Positions 7,518 to 15,342 of a stretch of 24,457 bases of DNA are shown here, one piece after another. A program made the translations under genes and the position numbers. Positions within the stretch are counted from its first letter, which is position 1. Each line of letters starts with the position of its first letter. The stretch is from JAFARZ01 sp035651595. GTDB lineage: Bacteria; Actinomycetota; Actinomycetes; Streptosporangiales; Streptosporangiaceae. The stretch spans positions 1 to 24,457 of the forward strand of contig DASRFJ010000203.1 of the NCBI GenBank assembly GCA_035651595.1. Direction: 5' to 3'. Below the pieces are notes generated by a model. The model made no database searches. It was not told where the DNA came from and saw nothing but the letters and a program-made list of their open reading frames with translations.

Positions 7518-9374
7518 CTATTTGGTGAAGTACCAGTATTCCGGCAGCAGGTCATACATAGGGCTTAGGTGGACATTATGCAGCTTGCTGGCGATCCCCC
7601 AGATCGCGTATTCGGAGGGTAGCCAGATGTACGGCAGCTGACTCGCCGTGTAGGCGGCGTACTGGTGGAACACGGCCAGACTGCTGTTCGTATGCGTCTG
7701 GCTGATCAGCTTGTCCTCGGTCGGGTTGGAGTAGCTGCCGGTGTTGGAGAAGGCCCCGGTCTGGAACAGCTGCTCGCCGCTCGGCTCGAAGCCAGGGCCG
7801 TCAAATAGCCACTGACCTAGAAATAGCGCGTTCCACGAGCACTTGGGTCCCGGTTTGCATGGCGTCAACTCGCTGAGCAGATCCTCGAATGACTTCCCGG
7901 ACAGGCTAATCTTAATGCCCGCCTTGGCCGCATCTGCCTTGTACGCCGCGAGCATCGGGCCGTCGGTACTCACCGACCCGGTTGCCCAGTCGAGGGTGAA
8001 CGCGAGCTTTTGATTTCGCGCAATTCCGGCGCCGCAGTCGGTCGGCGTCGTACCCGGCCGACGGCACGTCATAACGCCACCGACCTCCTGCCAGCCATGG
8101 CTCGTCAGCAGCGAGATGGCCTTGGCTGTGCTGTACGGGTACGGCCCCTGGCCACCATTTGCCAGCTGATTCGCGGGCTGCCACTGATTGGGCGGGGTGT
8201 TAGGCACGCCGCCCGATCCCGGCACCGCGTAGCCGTGGAACACCGTCGCGTCCATGCCGACCTGGTTCTCCAGGTACTGTAGTGCCTGCCGGACGTAGAG
8301 CTGACGGAATACCGCACCGAGTTTGGGATTGTTGAAGTTCGGCTGGTAGTAGAAGATGCTGTACTGGTCGACGCGCTGCAAACTACCGGCTCGCCCAAGT
8401 GGATTGGTGGCCGGCAGCCCAGAACTAGTTGCTTGCGGCAGCTCGGAAGTCGGCAGGAAAGCCACGTCGACCTTCCCTGCCTTAAGTGCCTGGTAAGCCG
8501 CCGCGTCGTCGACGTAAGACACAAGCTTGAACTCCGACAGCTGCGGTTTAGGGCTGCCCGAGTATTTCCGATTCGGCGCGAAGACGGCGTTCGTCGGGGG
8601 CTTGGTGTTTACCTCGAATTTCGACAGGCGCCAGGGTCCGTCGACGGTACCCCAGATCCGGCTGGTCGCCCACGTTTTAGTGTTCTGGGCCTGGGCCGCC
8701 AGGAATTTGTACACCGCGGGACACTTGGCCACGCTCGAACTGCAGCCGCCACTGCCCGGGCGGGCGGAGAGACTAGTGACGTCCCAGGCCTCTGGCATCG
8801 GCGTGATCTCCGCCAGCTGGTTGTAGGTAAACCAGAAGCTCGAGTAGGCCTGATTCAGATGCAGCGTCACCTGGTTCGGTCCCGTGGCGCTGTACGACAC
8901 CAGGTTGTCGGGCATCAGGCCCGGTGCGTACCCCGCGTAATTGGCCTTCTCGGCCTCCATCATATTCAGCCAGAACATGACATCCTGTGCGTCGACGGTC
9001 TCGCCATCCGACCATTTCCAGCCCTTCAGGCCGATGACCACCGTCTTTCCGCCATCGGAATACACGGGCGGACGCGCCGTCGAGAGAGGATAATTCACCG
9101 ACACGGAGCTTCCGTTGTTTCCGAACATATAGAGCGGACGGTACATGAGCCACTGAAAGATCTGGAGGTTGTAGACCGCGTAATTAGAAGAAGGGATAAA
9201 CGGCCAGATCCAGGTAGCCGCCACGCCTAGCTGCGCGTAGGTCGCTTCGCCGCCCTTGACCTTTGCGCTGCTCGTCACCGAATTCTTACTTGATCCGCAG
9301 CCGGTGACGAACAACGCGAGCACAATCATCACGGCGACGATAACACTATGTGTACCATGTTTCCGGACGCGCAT
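7518..9374 (-). CDS. ABC transporter substrate-binding lipoprotein, oligopeptide/family 5 type
   Basis: 618 residues with a lipoprotein signal: a basic start MRVRKHG, a hydrophobic stretch VIVAVMIVLALF, then VTGC, placing the lipid-modified cysteine at residue 26. The mature part has the family 5 layout, with YPLSTARPPVYSDGGKTVVIGLKGWKWSDGETVDAQDVMFWLNM and, further on, a YVDDAAAYQALKAGKVDVAFLP region. Such proteins capture peptides or other large solutes outside the membrane for import. No permease or ATPase gene accompanies it in this window, so either these lie elsewhere or the protein acts as an orphan binder. It starts at ATG 9374 with GGAGCGG upstream and diverges from the hydrolase gene. 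It is first in the leftward series that includes the carbamoyltransferase and NOS, so a role in uptake or self-recognition of the cluster's product is possible but unproven. Confidence 0.9.
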   Translation of the reverse strand: MRVRKHGTHSVIVAVMIVLALFVTGCGSSKNSVTSSAKVKGGEATYAQLGVAATWIWPFIPSSNYAVYNLQIFQWLMYRPLYMFGNNGSSVSVNYPLSTARPPVYSDGGKTVVIGLKGWKWSDGETVDAQDVMFWLNMMEAEKANYAGYAPGLMPDNLVSYSATGPNQVTLHLNQAYSSFWFTYNQLAEITPMPEAWDVTSLSARPGSGGCSSSVAKCPAVYKFLAAQAQNTKTWATSRIWGTVDGPWRLSKFEVNTKPPTNAVFAPNRKYSGSPKPQLSEFKLVSYVDDAAAYQALKAGKVDVAFLPTSELPQATSSGLPATNPLGRAGSLQRVDQYSIFYYQPNFNNPKLGAVFRQLYVRQALQYLENQVGMDATVFHGYAVPGSGGVPNTPPNQWQPANQLANGGQGPYPYSTAKAISLLTSHGWQEVGGVMTCRRPGTTPTDCGAGIARNQKLAFTLDWATGSVSTDGPMLAAYKADAAKAGIKISLSGKSFEDLLSELTPCKPGPKCSWNALFLGQWLFDGPGFEPSGEQLFQTGAFSNTGSYSNPTEDKLISQTHTNSSLAVFHQYAAYTASQLPYIWLPSEYAIWGIASKLHNVHLSPMYDLLPEYWYFTK

Positions 9375-9545
9375 ATTCCGCTCCGTCCTGATAGGGCAAG
9401 GGCGAGGCCTCGCATATTCCTGCCGAAGCCTAGCCCTGTGCGTACCGCTTCGCCACTCGCAGGTTGCCGAGGGCTCACAGCACTGACGAAGTAGTCCCGG
9501 CCGGTATGCGGGATAAGGCTTGAAGCAGAGTGGAGGAGGCTACTC

Positions 9546-10688
9546 ATGACGGGCGCGAGCGACGAGATCCAGCCGTTCCTCATTGACATCCCGCAGCACG
9601 ATCTCGACGATCTGCATGAGCGGCTGGCCCGCACCAGATGGATCAGCGACATGCCGGAAATGGCGTGGGACTACGGAGTACCAGGCAGTTACGTCCGTGA
9701 GCTTGCTCAGTACTGGCAGACGGGCTATGACTGGCGTGCGGCCGAAGCCCAGCTCAACGCCTTCCCGCAGTTCATCACGTCCATCGACGGACAACGGGTG
9801 CATTTCCTGCACATCCGCTCCGCTGAGCCGGACGCCATTCCGCTCATTCTCAGTCATGGCTGGCCAGGGACTGTGCTGGAGTACACCGACGTCATCGCTC
9901 CGCTGACCGACCCGCGAGCAGCAGGATCCGATCCCGCGCTCGCATTCGACCTGGTGATACCGTCGATGCCCGGTTTCGGGTTTTCCGGGCCTACCCATGA
10001 GACCGGGTGGGATTGCCAGCGGATCGCCCGCGCATGGGCAGTGCTGATGGAACGGCTCGGTTACCAGTCATACGGCGCGGCCGGCAACGATTGGGGCGGG
10101 GTAGTCACGCAGCTCCTCAGCAGCGCCGCTCCGCATCGCTTGCTCGGGATGCACGTCACACAGCTGCTGGCCTTCCCCGGCGAGACCGAGGATCCGGCCG
10201 CGATGCCAGCCGACGAGCAGGCCGCGCTGGCTGACCTGAGCACGTGGCAGGAAACCAAGGCCTGCTACTACAACCTCCAGTCCCAGCAACCGCACACGCT
10301 TGCTCACGCCCTCGCCGACTCCCCCGCTGGCCTGCTCGGCTGGTTCAGCCAGATCCTCGGGCCCGAGCTCGATCGGGACTTCGTGCTGACCAACGTCATG
10401 ATTCACTGGCTGACGGGCACTGTGGCCTCGGCCATGCGGCTGTACTACGAGGCGGCACACAACGAGCTCGCTGACGACGGACCCGTTGACGTGCCGCTAG
10501 CGGTCGCCCAGTTCCATGAACTGTTCCGCGGGTTCCGGCGCTGCGCCACCGAGTTCCGTGCCATCCACTCCTGGAACACCTATGACCTGCCGGGGCATTA
10601 CGCAGCGCACCAGTACCCGGAGGTCTTCGTCGCCGATCTCCGTCAGTTCTTCGCCGGCGTTCGCGCCGTGTCGGGCAGCCGGCGCTAG
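9546..10688 (+). CDS. Epoxide hydrolase-like alpha/beta hydrolase
   Basis: 380 residues with the epoxide hydrolase N-terminal region (FLIDIPQHDLDDLHERLARTRW through WRAAEAQLNAFPQFITSIDG) followed by the alpha/beta hydrolase core. HGWPG (104-108) forms the oxyanion part, IPSMPGFGFSGP follows, and GNDWGG carries the nucleophile Asp182. The catalytic histidine is probably His351 in GHYAAHQYPE. Family members open epoxides by an ester intermediate; some are juvenile-hormone-epoxide-hydrolase-like. It starts at ATG 9546 after a strong GGAGGAGG. It diverges from the lipoprotein gene with 171 bases between them, so it could be part of the biosynthetic cluster or simply flank it. The substrate is unknown. 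Confidence 0.92.
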   Translation: MTGASDEIQPFLIDIPQHDLDDLHERLARTRWISDMPEMAWDYGVPGSYVRELAQYWQTGYDWRAAEAQLNAFPQFITSIDGQRVHFLHIRSAEPDAIPLILSHGWPGTVLEYTDVIAPLTDPRAAGSDPALAFDLVIPSMPGFGFSGPTHETGWDCQRIARAWAVLMERLGYQSYGAAGNDWGGVVTQLLSSAAPHRLLGMHVTQLLAFPGETEDPAAMPADEQAALADLSTWQETKACYYNLQSQQPHTLAHALADSPAGLLGWFSQILGPELDRDFVLTNVMIHWLTGTVASAMRLYYEAAHNELADDGPVDVPLAVAQFHELFRGFRRCATEFRAIHSWNTYDLPGHYAAHQYPEVFVADLRQFFAGVRAVSGSRR

Positions 10689-10735
10689 CCGCGGCCGATC
10701 CAAGCCCGGTGTCAATCCGTGAGGCGCATCACAAA

Positions 10736-10751
10736 GCTACTGGGGAGTAAC
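10736..10751. promoter_or_regulatory. Possible operator palindrome upstream of the small membrane gene
   Basis: The inverted repeat TACT-GGGG-AGTA (10738-10749), extended by an outer G-C pair, lies 77 bases before the small gene's ATG. TACT/AGTA dyads of this form are common in sites bound by actinobacterial TetR-type regulators. The site is short, so chance is possible. Confidence 0.3.
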
Positions 10752-10782
10752 CTCTAGCATCGCGTTGTTACCTGCTACGGGA

Positions 10783-10800
10783 AGACCCGAGAGCGGGTCT
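10783..10800 (+). promoter_or_regulatory. Leader hairpin before the small membrane gene
   Basis: AGACCCG (10783-10789) and CGGGTCT (10794-10800) form a perfect 7-bp stem with an AGAG loop. It ends 27 bases before the ATG and 13 bases before the AGGGGG ribosome site, so it would lie in the 5' leader if transcription starts upstream. It matches no riboswitch class I recognise. Confidence 0.35.
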
Positions 10801-10827
10801 GGAAGGCAACTGAAGGGGGCGAGGTCA

Positions 10828-11025
10828 ATGCTGACCTACGCTGCGGATTTCTGGCCGCTGTTCTGGACGATCGTCGGTTCTGGTGCGGTGCTGACCGTGC
10901 TGCTTACCCTCGGGATCGCTACGTACTCGCCGAAGCGCTCGCGCAAGCCGGAGCTCGCGCTCGTGCCGGTGCCCGCCGAGCAGAGCGGCCCGTACAGCAC
11001 GCATGCGGATCGGCCCGCGGCCTAA
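10828..11025 (+). CDS. Small single-pass membrane protein of unknown function
   Basis: 65 residues. Residues 8-33 (DFWPLFWTIVGSGAVLTVLLTLGIAT) are a clear membrane helix, followed by a basic stop-transfer patch (SPKRSRK) and a Pro/Ala-rich polar tail, implying one pass with a cytoplasmic C-terminus. I chose ATG 10828 because of the purine-rich AGGGGGCGAGG just upstream; the frame is open 21 codons further, but that part looks like leader and carries the hairpin. Its TAA overlaps the TAG of the convergent downstream gene by four bases. I recognise no family. The leader hairpin and possible operator suggest its expression is controlled. Confidence 0.6.
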   Translation: MLTYAADFWPLFWTIVGSGAVLTVLLTLGIATYSPKRSRKPELALVPVPAEQSGPYSTHADRPAA

Positions 11026-11642
11026 TCCGGCCAGTACCTCTCGGAGCGCGCGGCCGCCGCGACGATGGCCGCGCCATCCAGTTCGGTGAACGTCGGCTCG
11101 ATGCCGCCGAACGGCCACTCGACCGCGAACTCGAACGCCTCAGCCGTCGGCAGCGGCCACAGCCACAGGCCGAACGCGCCATGTCCGACTTCACCACCGC
11201 CACCGCGCACTCCGCTGCTGGCTGGCCACCAGTTCAGCAGCGGTCCGGCAGGCGGATCCTCACTCCGGTGGCTATGGCGATACAAGGTGGTGGCCTTCGT
11301 GCCATCCCCGAACCGCACGCCGCACCGCAAGAGCTTGTCCGGCAGGGTGTCACCGCCGCGGAAGCGAAACGCGAAACCGTACGTGGCGGTGTGCAGGTCC
11401 CACCAGTCGTTAGGCGACAGGTCGCGCCGCCGCGTCAGCACCCGCACCTCCAGCATGCAGCCGGCGCGATATGCCCTGACCATCGGCAGCGTTACCACGG
11501 CGTGCGGACTTCGCGCCACGATGCGCTCAAGCGCCACAATCACGCCGGCCTCCAGCGAGGGTGGCCCGTCCCACGGCTGGATCTCCGGTATCCGGAATTC
11601 CGGCACGTCCTCGGCTGGCGGGGGCTCGAAGAACACACACAT
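11022..11642 (-). CDS. Uncharacterised actinobacterial protein
   Basis: 206 residues, no signal peptide or membrane helix, rich in Trp and Pro. It has conserved-looking blocks such as PEIQPWDGPPSLEAGVIV, LSPNDWWDLHTATYGFAFRF, LRCGVRFGDG, and the C-terminal FGLWLWPLPTAEAFEFAVEWPFGGIEPTFTELDGAAI. The last block recalls hypothetical proteins common in Streptomyces and relatives, for which I know no function. The ATG at 11642 has no clear ribosome site, so it may be leaderless or start slightly elsewhere. It overlaps the convergent small membrane gene by four bases at CTAA. Confidence 0.75.
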   Translation of the reverse strand: MCVFFEPPPAEDVPEFRIPEIQPWDGPPSLEAGVIVALERIVARSPHAVVTLPMVRAYRAGCMLEVRVLTRRRDLSPNDWWDLHTATYGFAFRFRGGDTLPDKLLRCGVRFGDGTKATTLYRHSHRSEDPPAGPLLNWWPASSGVRGGGGEVGHGAFGLWLWPLPTAEAFEFAVEWPFGGIEPTFTELDGAAIVAAAARSERYWPD

Positions 11643-11694
11643 ACGGTATGTCGCGCTAATCCGCCAGGCGAACGCTTTTCCAATGAGGCCGCGG

Positions 11695-11901
11695 TCAGCG
11701 CTTGCCGGCGGTGGCGCGGTGCAGGGACCAGCCGAGGGCGGCGAACACCGCGAGCGGGATCAGCCACCAGGCGTTCACGCCGGCCTGGTGCACCAGCAGG
11801 GCCGTCACGGCCAGCGCCGCGACCACGATGGCCGCGACCTGCCAGTCGTCGCCGATGACGAAGTCGTACCAGAACGCCCCGATCGACTTGAGCCTGTTCA
11901 T
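11695..11901 (-). CDS. Small two-helix membrane protein
   Basis: 68 residues with two predicted membrane segments (about 21-38 and 43-60: VAAIVVAALAVTALLVHQ and NAWWLIPLAVFAALGWSL) between short charged ends. Its ATG directly follows the TGA of the larger upstream membrane gene (TGAATG), so the pair is a translationally coupled operon. It may be a small partner of the COG4280-type protein. I recognise no named family. Confidence 0.7.
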   Translation of the reverse strand: MNRLKSIGAFWYDFVIGDDWQVAAIVVAALAVTALLVHQAGVNAWWLIPLAVFAALGWSLHRATAGKR

Positions 11902-12675
11902 TCAGCGCCCCACCTCCTCCGGGACCTCGGCCGTCGTCTCCCCCATCGGCCGCCGCGGTCGCAGCCACCATGTGTATCCCAGCGCAACCGCGGCCACCAC
12001 CGGTACCAGCACCAGTAGCGCCGCGTCGTCGCCCGGCCAGGAAACCCCGGCTCCTTCGGCCCCCCAGAACGTACCGAACGACGTCAGCATGATCCCCACC
12101 GCGAACTTCATCGCGTTCTCCGGAACCCGGGCGAGCGGCGCGCGCACCGCGAAACCCGTGACCGCGACGACGACGATCGCCGCGACCGCCCCGATGGCCG
12201 CGGCCCCGATGTTCTTCTGGTTGGCGCCGAACGTCAGCACGATGAACACCACCTCGAGCCCTTCGAGCAGCACGCCCTTGAACGCCAGGGTGAACGCGTA
12301 CCAGTCGCCGATCCGCCCGCGCCGCGCCGGCGACCCCGCCGCGCGCGCCGCGGCGACCTCACGCAGGTAGGCGGAGGCTTCGTCGTGCAGCGCCTTGTGC
12401 CCGGTGGCACGCAGCGCCGCCTTGCGCAGCCACTGGAGCCCGAAGATCGCCAGCAGCGCCCCAACCACCAGCCGCAGCGCGCCCAGCGGGAGCAACGTGA
12501 TCGTCGGCCCGAGCGCACCAGTTATCACGGCGAGCACCACGAGCGCCACGCCCATCCCCTGGAACGTGGATCGCCATTCGCGGGTCAGGCCGGCCGCGAG
12601 CACGATGGTCAGTGCCTCGACGGCCTCGACCGCGCAGGCGACAAAGACCGTGAGGATAAGCGGAAGCGCGTTCAC
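11902..12675 (-). CDS. COG4280-type polytopic membrane protein, putative cation transporter
   Basis: 257 residues with about six or seven membrane segments in two similar halves. Each half has an acidic motif at a helix: EAVEALTIVLAAG (Glu17, Glu20) and FKGVLLEGLEVVFIVLTFG (Glu138, Glu141). The ExxE pattern within a helix, repeated in each half, resembles the REGLE motifs of FTR1-type iron permeases and supports metal or cation transport, although the substrate is unknown. The start is GTG 12675 with TGGAGG just upstream. It diverges from the ChrB-like gene with only 17 bases between the two start codons, and is followed without a gap by the small two-helix gene. Confidence 0.78.
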   Translation of the reverse strand: MNALPLILTVFVACAVEAVEALTIVLAAGLTREWRSTFQGMGVALVVLAVITGALGPTITLLPLGALRLVVGALLAIFGLQWLRKAALRATGHKALHDEASAYLREVAAARAAGSPARRGRIGDWYAFTLAFKGVLLEGLEVVFIVLTFGANQKNIGAAAIGAVAAIVVVAVTGFAVRAPLARVPENAMKFAVGIMLTSFGTFWGAEGAGVSWPGDDAALLVLVPVVAAVALGYTWWLRPRRPMGETTAEVPEEVGR

Positions 12676-12692
12676 GCTGCCTCCAGGGTGTC

Positions 12693-13265
12693 GTGAACAA
12701 TGAAGGAGTGACGCGGGCCGACGAGGAGGGCGAAGGGCAGGGCTGGCTGCTGCTCATCTACCGGGTCCCGCCGGAGCCTACCCGGCTCCGCGCCACGGTG
12801 TGGCGACGGATCAAGAGCCTCGGCGCCATCTACCTCCAGAACTCGGTGGCGGCGCTGCCGGCGAACACGGCCACGGAGCGCGCCCTGCGCAAGCTGCGCC
12901 GGGAGATCCTGGACATGCACGGCACCGCGGTACTGCTGCGTTCCACCGTGCTGGCCGGCGAGCAGGATGTCCGCGGCGCGTTCCAGGCGGCGCGCAACGA
13001 CGAGTACGAAGAGGTCGTGGACCGCTGCGAGGACTTCCTCCGGCAGGTGCAGAAGGAGTACACGGCCAGCCACTTCACGTACGCGGAACTGGAAGAGAAC
13101 GAGGTCGACCTCGTCAAGCTGCGTAACTGGCTGGCCAAGGTCGTCGAGCGCGACGCGTTCGGCGCGGACGGCAGGCCCGCCGCCGAGAAGGCCCTGGCGG
13201 AATGCGCGGAGTCGCTTGAGGCCTATGCAACCCGGGTGTTCGCCGAAGAGGACGAAGGCCACTGA
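12693..13265 (+). CDS. ChrB N-terminal domain-like protein
   Basis: 190 residues resembling the N-terminal domain of chromate-resistance protein ChrB: WLLLIYRVPPEPTRLRATVWRRIKSLGAIYLQNSVAALPA, then ALRKLRREILDMHGTAVLL and a long helical Glu-rich section ending in VFAEEDEGH. ChrB proteins act in chromate sensing or resistance; the C-terminal catalytic-like half is absent here, so this is a stand-alone N-domain protein with an unproven role. The chosen start is GTG 12693; an in-frame GTG at 12708 overlaps its own GGAG and is less likely, but the exact start is uncertain. Its divergence from the COG4280-type gene suggests a functional pair, perhaps sensor or regulator with transporter. Confidence 0.75.
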   Translation: MNNEGVTRADEEGEGQGWLLLIYRVPPEPTRLRATVWRRIKSLGAIYLQNSVAALPANTATERALRKLRREILDMHGTAVLLRSTVLAGEQDVRGAFQAARNDEYEEVVDRCEDFLRQVQKEYTASHFTYAELEENEVDLVKLRNWLAKVVERDAFGADGRPAAEKALAECAESLEAYATRVFAEEDEGH

Positions 13266-13445
13266 ACCCTTCCAAGCTGGATCGGTGTAACGACTGTTAG
13301 ATTAACCGACGAACGAGTACCTTCTGTCCGAACGCACAGGAACTAACGCCGTCGCACAGCCGATTCTGGCGAACCCGAACATTGACTGAGCGGTGGCCCT
13401 GCGTTCATGGTGTCCGCTGGGAGCGGAAACCGAAGGGATGAACGC

Positions 13446-15257
13446 ATGAGACTGAGCCTGGCCAGGGCCGCCAGCGTCGTCGGAATCGTCGGTCTCGCGG
13501 CGAGCGGCATCGCTACGACAGCTGCGACCGGTGCGACGGGTGCGACGGGTGCGACGGGCGGAACCCGACCGGGAACACACTCCCGGACGCCGATCAAGCA
13601 CGTGATCGTGATCATCGCCGAGAACCACAGCTTCGACAACATCTTCGCGACGTACACACCGCCCGGCCGCCAGCACATCCAGAACCTGCTGACCGAGGGC
13701 ATCGTCACCAAGTCCGGGGCGCCCGGGCCGAGCTTCAAGAAGGCGGCGCAGCTCACCGCCTCGGACACCGTCGAGTACACGCTGACGCCGACGATCACCG
13801 GCGCGTACACCTCACTGCCCCAGCCGAACACGACCTATGTCGCTACCGGCTGCGACGGTCTGCCCGGCAGCAGCCCGGACACCCGCATCCCCGCGACCTT
13901 GCCGAACGGCCCGTTCCAGATCACCAAGTACATCCCCTACGCGGACCCGCACACCGAGTACCAGGGCGGCTGCGAGTTCCCCGGCGCGTTCATCGGCGAC
14001 CCGCTGCACCGCTTCTACCAGATGTGGCAGCAGTCGATCGCGTACCACAACCAGCTCGCCACCTGGGTGGCCAACACGGCCGGCGACGACAATGGCGCCA
14101 ACCCGCCCGCCCCGATCTTCCAAGGCGCCGTGTCGATGGGCTTCTACAACATGGCGCAGGGCGACGCCCCGTACCTGAAGTCGCTCGCCGAGCGGTACTC
14201 GATCAGCGACAACTACCACCAGGCGGTACAGGGCGGCACGGGCGCCAACCACATCGCGCTGGGCACCGGCTTCGCCGCGTCGTTCCAGAATGCCGGCGGC
14301 AAGGCGACCGCTCCGCCGCAAGGTGAGATCGAGAACCCGAACCCCAAGCCGGGCACGAACAACAACTACACGCAGGACGGCTACGGCAGCGGCACCGTCG
14401 CTGACAACGGCGGCAGCTACTCCGAGTGCGCCAACCCGGCCGCGCCGGGCGTCGGCGCGATCGACGCCTACCTGGCGACGCTGCCCTACAAGCCGCTGAA
14501 CAACTGCCAGTCCGGCCGGTACTACCTGCTGAACAACTACAACGCCGGCTACAACCTCGACGGCTCGGTGAACACCGCGCCGTACACCGTGCCGCCGCAG
14601 AAGACCGACTACGTGACGATCGGCGACGCCCTGTCCGCCCGGCACATCAGCTGGGGCTACTACGGCGAGGGCTACCTCGACAACGGCACCGTCCAGGCGC
14701 AGTACTGCGGGATCTGCGACCCGATGCAGTACTCCGCGTCGATCATGACCAACCCCAAGCTGCGCAAGAACGTGCAGCACGGCCTGTCGGACTTCCTCGC
14801 CGCGGCCAAGGCCGGCACGCTGCCCGCGGTGTCGTTCCTCAAGCCGGGCGACGACGACAGCCATCCCGGATACTCCTCACTCGCCGCGGTCGAGACGTTC
14901 CTGAAGAACGCGGTCAGCGCGGTGCAGTCGAACAAGAAGGAGTGGGCGTCCACCGCGATCCTCATCACCTGGGACGAAAGCGGCGGCTACTACGACTCCG
15001 GTTACATCCAGCCGGTCAGCTTCTTCGGCGACGGGCCGCGGGTGCCGATGATCGTGGTGTCCCCGTGGGCCAAGCGCGGCGAGGTCGACCACACGTACAC
15101 CGACCATGTCTCGATCCTGAAGTTCATCGAGGCCAACTGGGGTCTTCCGCCGCTGACCCGCTTCAGCGAGGACAACCTGCCCAACCCCGCCCCGCAGGTC
15201 TACGTGCCGCGTAACCGCCCGGCCATCGGCAACCTCATGACCATGTTCAGCTTCTGA
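13446..15257 (+). CDS. Secreted phosphoesterase, phospholipase C/acid phosphatase family
   Basis: 603 residues. A signal peptide (MRLSLARAASVVGIVGLAASGIA) is followed by four Ala-Thr-Gly repeats, then the phosphoesterase domain. IKHVIVIIAENHSFDNIFATY carries the metal-binding Glu59-Asn60. GGTGANH supplies a probable nucleophile, Thr265. ITWDESGGYYD has an acidic pair at 510-511, and DGPRVPMIVVSPWAKRGEVDHTYTDHVSILKFIEANWGLPPL closes the fold. The family includes Mycobacterium Plc enzymes and Francisella AcpA, which cleave phosphodiesters or phosphomonoesters outside the membrane. The substrate cannot be read here. ATG 13446 is supported by AAGGGA upstream and by the signal peptide. The 180-base upstream region contains a short GTTA-GAT-TAAC dyad (13296-13306), but I see no convincing Pho box. 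Confidence 0.9.
   Translation: MRLSLARAASVVGIVGLAASGIATTAATGATGATGATGGTRPGTHSRTPIKHVIVIIAENHSFDNIFATYTPPGRQHIQNLLTEGIVTKSGAPGPSFKKAAQLTASDTVEYTLTPTITGAYTSLPQPNTTYVATGCDGLPGSSPDTRIPATLPNGPFQITKYIPYADPHTEYQGGCEFPGAFIGDPLHRFYQMWQQSIAYHNQLATWVANTAGDDNGANPPAPIFQGAVSMGFYNMAQGDAPYLKSLAERYSISDNYHQAVQGGTGANHIALGTGFAASFQNAGGKATAPPQGEIENPNPKPGTNNNYTQDGYGSGTVADNGGSYSECANPAAPGVGAIDAYLATLPYKPLNNCQSGRYYLLNNYNAGYNLDGSVNTAPYTVPPQKTDYVTIGDALSARHISWGYYGEGYLDNGTVQAQYCGICDPMQYSASIMTNPKLRKNVQHGLSDFLAAAKAGTLPAVSFLKPGDDDSHPGYSSLAAVETFLKNAVSAVQSNKKEWASTAILITWDESGGYYDSGYIQPVSFFGDGPRVPMIVVSPWAKRGEVDHTYTDHVSILKFIEANWGLPPLTRFSEDNLPNPAPQVYVPRNRPAIGNLMTMFSF
13524..13559 (+). repeat. Four 9-bp in-frame tandem repeats in the phosphoesterase gene
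   Basis: Four units of gcgacgggt (first and last with one change) encode four Ala-Thr-Gly triplets just after the predicted signal peptide. Being a multiple of three, gain or loss of units would only alter linker length. Confidence 0.85.
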
Positions 15258-15274
15258 GCCAGCCGCCGGAAATC

Positions 15275-15321
15275 ATTGCGGACACTTACCCCCCCAGTTT
15301 GGGGGGGTAAGTGTCCGCAAT
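15275..15321. repeat. 47-bp perfect palindromic repeat, copy 1 (possible bidirectional terminator)
   Basis: Two perfect 21-base arms (15275-15295 and 15301-15321) flank the loop AGTTT. The left arm begins ATTGCGGACACTTA and ends in seven C; the right arm begins with seven G. It starts 17 bases past the phosphoesterase stop and lies between two convergent genes. The preceding CCGGAAAT is shared with copy 2. It could terminate transcription in both directions, although no T run follows the stem. Confidence 0.9.
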
Positions 15322-15342
15322 CTTCGCGGGCCGGCAGCCGCC

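Noticed and set aside
13266..13445. Possible Pho box before the phosphoesterase gene
   Set aside because: Only a single GTTCATG-like element is present, not the direct repeats expected for PhoP binding, so I did not list it as an operator.
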